From: Actinomycetota bacterium
GTDB taxonomy: Bacteria > Actinomycetota > Actinomycetes > S36-B12
Assembly: GCA_009726075.1 (NCBI GenBank)
Contig: WLND01000012.1
Location: 1-12,786 of the forward strand
DNA length: 12,786 nucleotides
Direction: 5' to 3'
Positions within the stretch are counted from its first letter, which is position 1. Each line of letters begins with the position of its first letter. The notes beneath the pieces are model-generated. The model saw nothing but the letters and a program-made list of their open reading frames with translations, was not told where the DNA came from and ran no database searches. Below, piece after piece: positions 6,857-12,786 of the stretch. The position numbers and the translations under genes are program-made.

Positions 6857-7417
6857 ATGACCACCTTCATCCTCGTGGCCGGGCAGCCGGGCAGCGGCAA
6901 GACGACACTGGGCCGTTCACTGGCGAGGCGAATGAAGGCCCCGCTTGTGGATCTTGATGCGGCGACGGCAGCGTTCGTCGAAGAGGCCAGGGCCAAGCGG
7001 CCCGATCTCGGCGAGGCGGCCCTGCTCACCGCGATTCGCCCGGACCGCTACCTCGAGCTCATCGCCGCGGCCCGGGCGGCCGCACGCTTCAGCAGCCGGG
7101 TGGTCGTGACGGCACCGTTCACCAGCGAGATCGCCTCCGATCAGCGCTGGTCTGAGCTCGTGGCCGGCCTCGGCGCCGAGCCCGCCGACGTCCATCTTGT
7201 GTGGCTGTCGATCTCGCCGGAGGAGCGACTCCGGCGGATGAACCTGAGGGGAGCCACTCGCGACAGCGACCTGCTCGCCGAGGTGGGCGGTGGGGCTCAG
7301 CTGCCCGATGGCGCCAGCCCGACGGTGCCCTCACTGCACGTGGACGCCTCGCTCCAGGTCAGCGACATGACGGACGCCGTCATGTCTCGTTTTGATAACG
7401 GTTCGTTGCAGGCATAG
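6857..7417 (+). CDS. Small P-loop kinase (AAA_33/gluconate-kinase-like)
   Basis: A 186-aa protein with a Walker A at the N-terminus, G-Q-P-G-S-G-K-T-T (9-17). A Walker-B-like strand R-V-V-V-T-A-P-F (81-88) and an Arg-rich lid, R-L-R-R-M-N-L-R-G (124-132), follow. This is the layout of small P-loop phosphotransferases such as gluconate kinase, shikimate kinase, chloramphenicol phosphotransferase and zeta-toxin-like AAA_33 proteins. It presumably transfers phosphate from ATP to a small molecule; the substrate is not evident. Start: ATG 6857, with GGGAG 9 nt upstream, is preferred over an in-frame ATG at 6824 that has no good binding site. The gene lies immediately before the sugar operon but is separated from it by a 224-nt regulatory gap, so it may belong to the same metabolism without being co-transcribed. 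Confidence 0.75.
   Translation: MTTFILVAGQPGSGKTTLGRSLARRMKAPLVDLDAATAAFVEEARAKRPDLGEAALLTAIRPDRYLELIAAARAAARFSSRVVVTAPFTSEIASDQRWSELVAGLGAEPADVHLVWLSISPEERLRRMNLRGATRDSDLLAEVGGGAQLPDGASPTVPSLHVDASLQVSDMTDAVMSRFDNGSLQA
7393..7406 (+). promoter_or_regulatory. Possible third, weaker LacI-type site
   Basis: TGATAACGGTTCGT shares the TGAYAACGRT core with the two stronger copies downstream and lies 62 nt upstream of the first. It falls inside the 3' end of the P-loop kinase gene. Support is only the 10-nt core match. Confidence 0.25.
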
Positions 7418-7451
7418 ACGCCCCGGGGAACGGACTGTTAATTTCCGACCC

Positions 7452-7468
7452 GCGTGACAACGATTACC
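7452..7468 (+). promoter_or_regulatory. Candidate LacI-family operator, copy 1
   Basis: GCGTGACAACGATTACC matches copy 2 at 7508-7524 at 16 of 17 positions. The central AACG resembles the CG-centred core of LacI-family operators, though its own dyad symmetry is poor. It lies about 174 nt upstream of the PfkB gene start, whose operon encodes a LacI-type regulator. Confidence 0.6.
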
Positions 7469-7507
7469 CAATTCACATGGCAACCGGATGAACATCACGC
7501 TACGGTG

Positions 7508-7524
7508 GCGTGACAACGATGACC
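7508..7524 (+). promoter_or_regulatory. Candidate LacI-family operator, copy 2
   Basis: GCGTGACAACGATGACC is the second copy of the direct repeat, starting 56 nt after copy 1. The paired arrangement suits cooperative or looped binding by a LacI-type dimer or tetramer. A gap of about 117 nt remains to the PfkB gene start. That gap holds a small hairpin, CTTCGA-AGGA-TCGAAG (7561-7576), of unknown meaning. Confidence 0.6.
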
Positions 7525-7641
7525 AAAGGCTCGAAGGGATGGGGACCAACGGTCTTCTCGCTTCGAAGGATCGAAGAGTAGAACGCACGAACGCTCACTA
7601 AAGTGCGCAACATGGCGCCGGACGCAGGGGAGGGACACGCG

Positions 7642-8682
7642 ATGAGCACGCTCATCCTCAACCCGAACCCCGTCTTTGATCGCACCATCGGCATCGTCGA
7701 GATGGTGCCGGGCGCCGTCATCCGCACCCTGTCGGTCGAGGTAACCGCGGGCGGCAAGGGCATCAACGTCGCCCGCGTGCTGCGCGCCCTTGGCGAGCCG
7801 GCACCGCTCCTCATCCCGGTCGGTGCCGATGACCGCGATCGCTATGAATCCTTGCTCCGCCATGAGGGAGCCTCGTTCACCACGACCGAGGTGCCCGGTG
7901 GGGTTCGCACCGCGAGCATCTACCTCGAGCAGGCGAGCAACCGGGTCACCGTCGTCAACGACGCCGGCACCCCAATGGCCGAGGCCGACTGGAGCCGAGT
8001 GCGCTCCGCTGCCCGTGATCTCATTGGCCGAGGCGATGTGCTGCTCTGCATGGGCAGCTTCCCGCCCGGCCTTTCACCCGAGGCCCTCGGCGCCCTCATC
8101 GACGACGTGCACGAGGCCGGCGCCGAGATTCTCCTCGATACCGCCCCCCAGTTCCTGGCTGCGGCGCTGCGGCACGGCCCCGATGTCGTGACCCCGAACC
8201 TCGACGAGGCAGAGGCGACCCTCGCAGCGGCGACGTCCCACGTCATGGATACCGAAGAGCTCACCCACGACGCGACCCGAACCCGAGCCGAAATCGCTGC
8301 GCTCGATCTCTGCGAGGCTGGCGCGCGGCGGGCACTCGTCACGGCCGGCTCAGCCGGCATCGCCATGGCACATGCGGGCGCCGTCACCTGGATCCCCGCC
8401 TTTGTGATCGATTCAGTGAGCACGGTGGGCGCCGGCGACTCCTTCGTCGCGGGCCTGGCCCACACGTGGACGACCGCCGCGGCCGGTGGCGAGGGGATCG
8501 ACTGGCGCCGCGCGGTCGTGTTCGGCGCGGCGGCTGCCGCTGCTTCATGCGAGCAGGTGCGCGCCGGGGGAGTGAGCGCCGACCGCATCGACGAACTGCT
8601 CGCGTCGTTGCCATCGTCCCCGTCGGCGCTGTCGTCCGATGCACGACGCGAACTCGCCTCCACCACGGGAGCGACCCCGTGA
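7642..8682 (+). CDS. PfkB-family sugar-phosphate kinase (1-phosphofructokinase/LacC-like)
   Basis: A 346-aa ribokinase-fold kinase of the 1-phosphofructokinase/tagatose-6-phosphate kinase branch. It has an N-terminal L-N-P-N-P-V-F-D-R (6-14), the substrate-binding G-G-K-G-I-N-V-A-R (37-45), T-P-N-L-D-E-A-E (184-191), and the C-terminal anion-hole motif T-V-G-A-G-D-S-F (261-268) with catalytic base D266. It should phosphorylate a sugar phosphate, giving a bisphosphate for the aldolase encoded two genes later. ATG 7642 is chosen because GGGGAGGGA lies about 7 nt upstream; a GTG at 7603 and ATG at 7612 in frame lack such a site. It is the first gene of the sugar operon and overlaps the LacI-type gene by 4 nt (GTGA). 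The isomer used (fructose, tagatose, psicose, sorbose or sulfofructose phosphate) cannot be read from the sequence. Confidence 0.88.
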   Translation: MSTLILNPNPVFDRTIGIVEMVPGAVIRTLSVEVTAGGKGINVARVLRALGEPAPLLIPVGADDRDRYESLLRHEGASFTTTEVPGGVRTASIYLEQASNRVTVVNDAGTPMAEADWSRVRSAARDLIGRGDVLLCMGSFPPGLSPEALGALIDDVHEAGAEILLDTAPQFLAAALRHGPDVVTPNLDEAEATLAAATSHVMDTEELTHDATRTRAEIAALDLCEAGARRALVTAGSAGIAMAHAGAVTWIPAFVIDSVSTVGAGDSFVAGLAHTWTTAAAGGEGIDWRRAVVFGAAAAAASCEQVRAGGVSADRIDELLASLPSSPSALSSDARRELASTTGATP

Positions 8683-9698
8683 CCACGACTCCGATTCGCC
8701 TGCGCGACGTCGCCCTCGCCGCGGGCACGAGCACCAAGACCGCCTCGCGGGTCATCAACGGCGATCCCCGGGTCGCGCTCGATACGCGCCAGCGGGTGCA
8801 GGCTGCCGTCGACAGCCTCGGGTACCAGGTCGACCTCATGGCCAGATCACTCCGCAAGGGCGTTGACGACACCGTCGGCATCATCGTCCCGACCATCGGC
8901 GACCCGTTCTTCGCGACCGCCATCGAGGAGATCGAGCAGATGGCCCTGCCTCGGGGGGTCAACCTGCTTGTTGCCAGCAATTCGCGCAATCCCGACATCG
9001 AGCGCAAGGTGGTCGACGGCCTGCTTGCCAGGCGCGTTGCAGGCCTCATCATCACTCCGTATTCGACCGACTACTCCTTCCTTGAGCGCGTGCGCACGCC
9101 GGTGGTCTTCCTCGACCGCCACCCCGAGGGCATCGATGCGGGGGTCGTGCTCGTCGACGACGAGGCTGGCGCGCACCAGGTCGTGCACCACCTCGCCTCC
9201 TACGGACACCGGCGCATCGCGCTCATGACCGATGGCCTGACCATCAAGACCTCCCGGCTGCGCCGCGAGGGCTACCTCCGGGCCATGAACGAGCTGAAGC
9301 TCCCCATTGACCCTGATCTCCAAGCCCCAGGATGCGTGGACGCAGCCCAGGCCGAGGCCCGCACGCACATCATGCTCGACCTTCCTTCGCCGCCGACCGC
9401 GATCTTCAGCGCCCGCTCCGAGACCTCGCTCGGCGTCGTCCGCGCCCTGCACCATCGCAGGCGCACCGACATCGCCTTCGTCTCCTTCGGCGATTTCGCC
9501 ACCGCCGATGTGCTGATCCCGGCGATCAGCGTCATCGACCACGACCCCCGCCTGCTCGCCCGACGTGCGATGGAGCGACTGGCCGACCGCATGGACGGCA
9601 TGGCCCCTGACCACACCGACATCGTCGTGCCCGTTCGGCTCATTGCGCGCGGCTCAGGCGAGCAGCCCGTGGCAGAGGCCCTCGGAGCCGCATCATGA
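8679..9698 (+). CDS. LacI-family transcriptional regulator of the sugar operon
   Basis: A 339-aa protein. The N-terminal helix-turn-helix is I-R-L-R-D-V-A-L-A-A-G-T-S (6-18), then T-A-S-R-V-I-N (21-27), with the hinge region A-R-S-L-R (55-59). Residues about 64-325 form a periplasmic-binding-protein-like effector domain starting V-G-I-I-V-P-T. Start: GTG 8679, with GGGAG 8 nt upstream, overlapping the PfkB stop by 4 nt. The open frame extends further upstream, but that extension lies antiparallel to no homology and would precede the HTH abnormally. The gene sits inside the operon it presumably regulates, so its level should rise with induction. The direct repeats at 7452 and 7508 are its likely operators. 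The inducer is probably the pathway sugar or a phosphorylated intermediate. Confidence 0.9.
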   Translation: MTTTPIRLRDVALAAGTSTKTASRVINGDPRVALDTRQRVQAAVDSLGYQVDLMARSLRKGVDDTVGIIVPTIGDPFFATAIEEIEQMALPRGVNLLVASNSRNPDIERKVVDGLLARRVAGLIITPYSTDYSFLERVRTPVVFLDRHPEGIDAGVVLVDDEAGAHQVVHHLASYGHRRIALMTDGLTIKTSRLRREGYLRAMNELKLPIDPDLQAPGCVDAAQAEARTHIMLDLPSPPTAIFSARSETSLGVVRALHHRRRTDIAFVSFGDFATADVLIPAISVIDHDPRLLARRAMERLADRMDGMAPDHTDIVVPVRLIARGSGEQPVAEALGAAS

Positions 9699-11086
9699 GC
9701 GCGGCTGTCGAGGTCGTCCTCGGCATCGACGTCGGCACGACATCGTCCAAGGCGCTGGCCCTCGACATGGACGGCACCGTGGTGGGCTCTGCCAGCGCAG
9801 CGACCGTCTGGGACGTCAGCGATACGGGCGAGGTCCAGATCGATGCCGACCGGCTCGCCGATGTGGTCATCGATGTCCTTCGCCGCGCTGCCCTCGACGC
9901 CGGCGACAGCACCAAGGTTCTGGGCATCGGCATCACCGGCATGGCTGAGGCGGGCGTCGTCATCGACGACCAGGGCAAGCCGGTCACCCCGGCTATCGCC
10001 TGGTACGACCAGCGGGGCGCCATCGAACTGGCCGCACTGCCAGCCGAGTTCCTCGAGGAGTTCTCCGCAGTCACCGGCCTCGCGGCAAAGGCCGAATGCT
10101 CGTTCGCGAAACTGCTGTGGCTGAGGGCCAATGGTCTCGGTGAGCTCACCGACAAGATCTGGCTCAATGCGCTGGAGTACATCGCATTTCGACTCACAGG
10201 GGTCAAGGCCACCGAGCCCTCCCTGGCATCCCGCACCGGGCTCCTGGATCAGGCGTCGGTCAGGCCGTGGTCGGCAACCCTTGAGATGATCGGTGCCGAC
10301 AAGCGCTTCATCCCCAACGTGCTCGATGCCGGACGAGCCCTCGGGCCCGTGGTCGGCGATGCCCCCGAGTCGCTGCTCGGTGCGGCCGTCACCGTTGCAG
10401 GCCACGATCATCTCGTCGGTTCGGTGGGTGCGGGAGCAGTCGGACGAGACGACCTGTTCGACTCGTGCGGCACGGCCGATGTCATCCTGCGGACCGTTCC
10501 GCGCACGCTCACCAACGCCGACCGCAGCAGCCTGGTGGCTCGCGGGCTCAGTGCTGGCCGCCATGTGCTGCCCGGTTCCACCGCGATCCTCGGAGCCACC
10601 CGTTCGGGCCTCGTGCTCGGGCGAGTGATGTCGATGCTCGGCGCCAGCACGATCGAGGCCCGGCAGCGATTGGCCGACACCTGGTCGCCGGGCGCGGGGG
10701 CGTCGTCGACCGTCATCGTCTCCGAGCCGTCTGGCTGGACGAACGAGGTGACCATCCAACTTCGTGACGACGTCACCCCCGAAGAGGTCTGGGCGGCCGC
10801 AACGTCCTATGTCCTTGACCAGACTGCCGAACTCCTCGAGGCGGTGGCCGAGATCGCGGGCCGCTTCGAGCATGCGGTTGCAGCCGGAGGCTGGGCGCAG
10901 CTCGACGGCGTCTACCGGGGCAAGGCCCATCTCATGCCGGGCCTGACCGTCAGCGGCGTGGCACTGCCCGGGGCGCGAGGCGCCGCGCTATTTGCGGCAC
11001 GGGCTGCGGGTATCACCACAGGCACGCTGGCTGATCAACTGCCGGCAACAGACTTGACCAACCCAACGAAGGAGCACGTCTCATGA
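9695..11086 (+). CDS. FGGY-family carbohydrate kinase
   Basis: A 463-aa sugar kinase of the FGGY family, a little shorter than the usual 480-520 aa. Residues 8-20 hold the phosphate-1 motif V-L-G-I-D-V-G-T-T-S-S-K-A. I-A-W-Y-D-Q-R-G (101-108) is the sugar-binding segment. V-A-G-H-D-H-L-V-G (234-242) carries the likely catalytic base D238, followed by the ATP-side motif D-S-C-G-T-A-D-V (256-263). It would phosphorylate the imported sugar with ATP. FGGY members act on xylulose, gluconate, glycerol, fuculose, ribulose and others; I cannot assign a substrate. It overlaps both neighbours by 4 nt (ATGA with the LacI-type gene, and with the aldolase), so the operon is tightly coupled. A second, PfkB-type kinase in the same operon implies a doubly phosphorylated intermediate. 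Confidence 0.9.
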   Translation: MSAAVEVVLGIDVGTTSSKALALDMDGTVVGSASAATVWDVSDTGEVQIDADRLADVVIDVLRRAALDAGDSTKVLGIGITGMAEAGVVIDDQGKPVTPAIAWYDQRGAIELAALPAEFLEEFSAVTGLAAKAECSFAKLLWLRANGLGELTDKIWLNALEYIAFRLTGVKATEPSLASRTGLLDQASVRPWSATLEMIGADKRFIPNVLDAGRALGPVVGDAPESLLGAAVTVAGHDHLVGSVGAGAVGRDDLFDSCGTADVILRTVPRTLTNADRSSLVARGLSAGRHVLPGSTAILGATRSGLVLGRVMSMLGASTIEARQRLADTWSPGAGASSTVIVSEPSGWTNEVTIQLRDDVTPEEVWAAATSYVLDQTAELLEAVAEIAGRFEHAVAAGGWAQLDGVYRGKAHLMPGLTVSGVALPGARGAALFAARAAGITTGTLADQLPATDLTNPTKEHVS

Positions 11087-12006
11087 ATCCCGCCGAAGTT
11101 CAAGGCAGTCCGATCACCCTCTCGGCAATCGCCGACTCTGATGGCACCATGGCCATCATCGCCATGGACCAGCGCAACACGCTGCGTCGCATGTTCACCG
11201 CCGTCGGCGTCGAGGCCACCATCGACGACCTGCGCCAGGCGAAGGTCGACGTCGCCAAGCACCTGACCCCGCACGCCACCGGCATCCTCCTCGACCCCGA
11301 TTTCGGGGTGCCCGCAGTGCGCGACTCCGGTTCGCTGGCGCCCGCCTGCGGCCTGCTCGTTGCCGCTGAGCCGTCCGACCGAGGCACCTACAACGGCGAG
11401 CCGCGCTCGCACCGAATCCCCGAGCAGAACGCGACCTGGGTTCGCGACATGGGTGGCCACGCCGTCAAGTTCCTCATCATGATGAACCCGGCACGCACGA
11501 TCGGGGCAGGCGAGCCCGATCTCACGGCAGAGACCCTGCAGGTCGTGCGCGAGGTCGTCGAGGATTGCCGCGCCGTGGGCATCCCGTCGATCATCGAGAA
11601 CCTCATCTACCCGCTCCCGGGCACCGAGACCATGACCCCGCAGCAGCGCGAGGATGCCATTGTCGAGTCGGCAGCGCTCCTGACCGAGCTCAAGCCCGAC
11701 CTGCTCAAGCTCGAGTACCCGGGCAGCGCGGCCGGCTGCCAGCGCCTGGCCGGCGTGCTGACCGTGCCGTGGGCCGTGCTCAGCGCAGGGGTCGACTTCG
11801 ACACCTTCACCGACGTGATCAAGGTGTCGTGCGACGCCGGTGGCGCCTCGGGCTTCATCGCCGGGCGCTCGGTCTGGAAGGAGTCGATCGGCATGGTCGG
11901 CCAGGAGCGGCAGACGTTCCTGAGCGAGGTTGCCGTGCCGCGCCTGACGAATCTTCGCGAGGCTATCTCCGGGCGTGCCCGGCCATGGACCGAGGCAGTG
12001 TCGTGA
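11083..12006 (+). CDS. Class I aldolase, LacD/YihT type (ketose-phosphate aldolase)
   Basis: A 307-aa TIM-barrel class I aldolase of the DeoC/LacD superfamily. M-D-Q-R-N-T-L (28-34) is the family's N-terminal substrate motif. H-A-V-K-F-L (126-131) holds K129, and D-L-L-K-L-E-Y-P (206-213) holds K209, the lysine expected to form the Schiff base. G-A-S-G-F-I-A-G-R-S-V-W (254-265) is the phosphate-binding loop. Known relatives split tagatose 1,6-bisphosphate (LacD) or 6-deoxy-6-sulfofructose 1-phosphate (YihT) to dihydroxyacetone phosphate plus an aldehyde. It overlaps the FGGY kinase by 4 nt and completes a kinase-kinase-aldolase route. GGAG lies about 10 nt upstream of ATG 11083. Sulfoglycolysis is possible but less supported, because an FGGY kinase is not needed there. 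Confidence 0.85.
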   Translation: MNPAEVQGSPITLSAIADSDGTMAIIAMDQRNTLRRMFTAVGVEATIDDLRQAKVDVAKHLTPHATGILLDPDFGVPAVRDSGSLAPACGLLVAAEPSDRGTYNGEPRSHRIPEQNATWVRDMGGHAVKFLIMMNPARTIGAGEPDLTAETLQVVREVVEDCRAVGIPSIIENLIYPLPGTETMTPQQREDAIVESAALLTELKPDLLKLEYPGSAAGCQRLAGVLTVPWAVLSAGVDFDTFTDVIKVSCDAGGASGFIAGRSVWKESIGMVGQERQTFLSEVAVPRLTNLREAISGRARPWTEAVS

Positions 12007-12075
12007 TGTTGCCTCCGGTTGTCAGCGGTTGGGCCTTAGATGGCGATGGGGATCCACGAGTGAAGGGTGAACGGC

Positions 12076-12786
12076 ATGCCACTTCTTGAGGCGCGCGGCA
12101 TCGTCCGCACCTACGGCCAGGTCGTGGCCCTCGACGGCTGCGACTTCGATGTCGAAGCCGGCGAGGTGACCGCGCTCATCGGTGACAACGGGGCCGGCAA
12201 GAGCACGCTCACGAAGGTGCTCTCCGGTACCGAGCAGGCGGAGGAGGGCAGCGTCAAGTTCCTTGGCGAGGACGTGCACTTCCATTCCCCAGCCCAAGCC
12301 CGGGCACGGGGGATCGAGACCGTCTATCAGGACCTTGCGCTGTGCCCGCATCTCGATGCCGTGAACAACCTGTTCCTGGGCCGTGAGGTCAAGGCCAACG
12401 GCATCCTCGGCCTGCTGGGATTCATGAACCGCAAGGAGATGCGGCAGCGGAGCGCCGAGGCCTTCCAGGATCTCGGTGCCGCCGTGCGAACCCTCTCCGA
12501 GCCGGTGGGCAACATGTCGGGCGGCCAGCGGCAGAGCATTGCCGTTGCCCGCGCCGCAGCCTGGGCGAACAAGATCATCTTCCTCGATGAGCCAACGGCT
12601 GCACTCGGCGTCGTCCAGACCGAGAACGTCCTCGATCTCATCAAGCGGGTGCGCGATAAGGGCATCGGCGTGGTGTTCATCAGCCACTCGATGCCCGAGG
12701 TCCTCGGCGTCGCCGATTCGGTGCAGGTGATGCGCCGCGGTCGCCGCGTCGCGACCTATCGCGCTGCCGACTCGAGCATCGAAGAA
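12076..12786 (+). CDS. CUT2-type sugar ABC importer ATPase, N-terminal part (runs off the window)
   Basis: The first 237 codons are present and the frame is open at the right edge. All nucleotide-binding motifs are seen: Walker A G-D-N-G-A-G-K-S-T (37-45), Q-loop T-V-Y-Q-D-L (81-86), signature N-M-S-G-G-Q-R-Q-S (141-149), Walker B I-I-F-L-D-E-P-T (163-170) and the H-loop I-S-H-S (around 198). The N-N-L-F-L-G-R-E segment (about 98-105) is typical of the CUT2 ribose/fructose/inositol class, closest in pattern to the single-domain FrcA type rather than the duplicated RbsA type. ATG 12076 has AAGGGTGA 5 nt upstream. It follows the aldolase after 69 nt with no terminator, so it is probably in the same operon. 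Permease and substrate-binding-protein genes should lie just to the right. Confidence 0.9.
   Translation, partial: MPLLEARGIVRTYGQVVALDGCDFDVEAGEVTALIGDNGAGKSTLTKVLSGTEQAEEGSVKFLGEDVHFHSPAQARARGIETVYQDLALCPHLDAVNNLFLGREVKANGILGLLGFMNRKEMRQRSAEAFQDLGAAVRTLSEPVGNMSGGQRQSIAVARAAAWANKIIFLDEPTAALGVVQTENVLDLIKRVRDKGIGVVFISHSMPEVLGVADSVQVMRRGRRVATYRAADSSIEE

Noticed and set aside
8466..8678. Upstream extension of the LacI-type frame
   Set aside because: It overlaps the PfkB gene coding for its conserved GAGD-proximal end, is Arg-rich, and would place 71 residues before the helix-turn-helix. GTG 8679 has a good binding site and gives a normal LacI-family length.
9272..10930. 552-aa open frame on the minus strand
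   Set aside because: It lies opposite the LacI-type and FGGY kinase genes, which have clear family motifs. Its product is Arg/Gly/Asp-rich with no recognisable domain, as expected of antisense frames in GC-rich DNA.
7642..12006. Sulfoquinovose (sulfo-EMP) degradation cluster
   Set aside because: PfkB kinase plus LacD/YihT-type aldolase fits, but the FGGY kinase has no place in that pathway, and no sulfoquinovosidase, SQ isomerase or sulfolactaldehyde reductase is seen. Kept only as an alternative.

Overview
The window is GC-rich DNA with tightly packed genes, GTG as well as ATG starts, GGAG-type ribosome binding sites, and Ala/Ser/Pro-rich lipoproteins. This suggests an actinobacterium (Actinomycetota). 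I cannot place it more precisely, and no rRNA, tRNA, CRISPR array or mobile element is visible.

Layout. (1) The left edge holds the first 28 codons of a leftward von Willebrand factor A (VWA) gene. Divergent from it is a secreted lipoprotein gene (235-1197). That gene converges on a second lipoprotein carrying a DUF1566-like domain (1345-2253, minus). A 23-bp-stem hairpin at 1256-1304 separates the two. (2) Positions 2403-5587 hold a compact predicted ADP-ribose/NAD module. An ADP-ribosylglycohydrolase (ARG) fused to a Cys-X5-Arg phosphatase domain (2403-3896, minus) overlaps by 4 nt an ARPP-1-like gene (3893-4792, minus). Divergent from this pair is an NrtR-type Nudix/winged-helix regulator (4880-5587, plus). 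The 87-bp gap between them contains a 22-bp AT-rich dyad that overlaps plausible -10 elements for both directions. (3) A galactose-mutarotase-like protein (5613-6725, minus) and a small P-loop kinase (6857-7417, plus) are divergent. (4) From 7642 to the right edge lies a sugar-catabolic operon: PfkB-family sugar-phosphate kinase, LacI-family regulator, FGGY sugar kinase, class I LacD/YihT-type aldolase, then the start of a CUT2-type sugar ABC importer ATPase. The first four genes are joined by three successive 4-nt overlaps. Upstream lie two near-identical LacI-type direct repeats.

How they may work together. In the ADP-ribose module, NrtR probably senses an NAD-derived metabolite and controls the ARG-phosphatase/ARPP-1 pair and itself. 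The pair could process an ADP-ribosylated or ADP-ribose-phosphate compound whose identity is unknown. In the sugar operon, a sugar probably enters through the ABC importer and is phosphorylated at two positions by the FGGY and PfkB kinases. The aldolase would then split it into two trioses, under control of the operon's own LacI-type protein. The sugar cannot be named from sequence alone; a ketohexose such as tagatose, psicose or sorbose is a reasonable guess.
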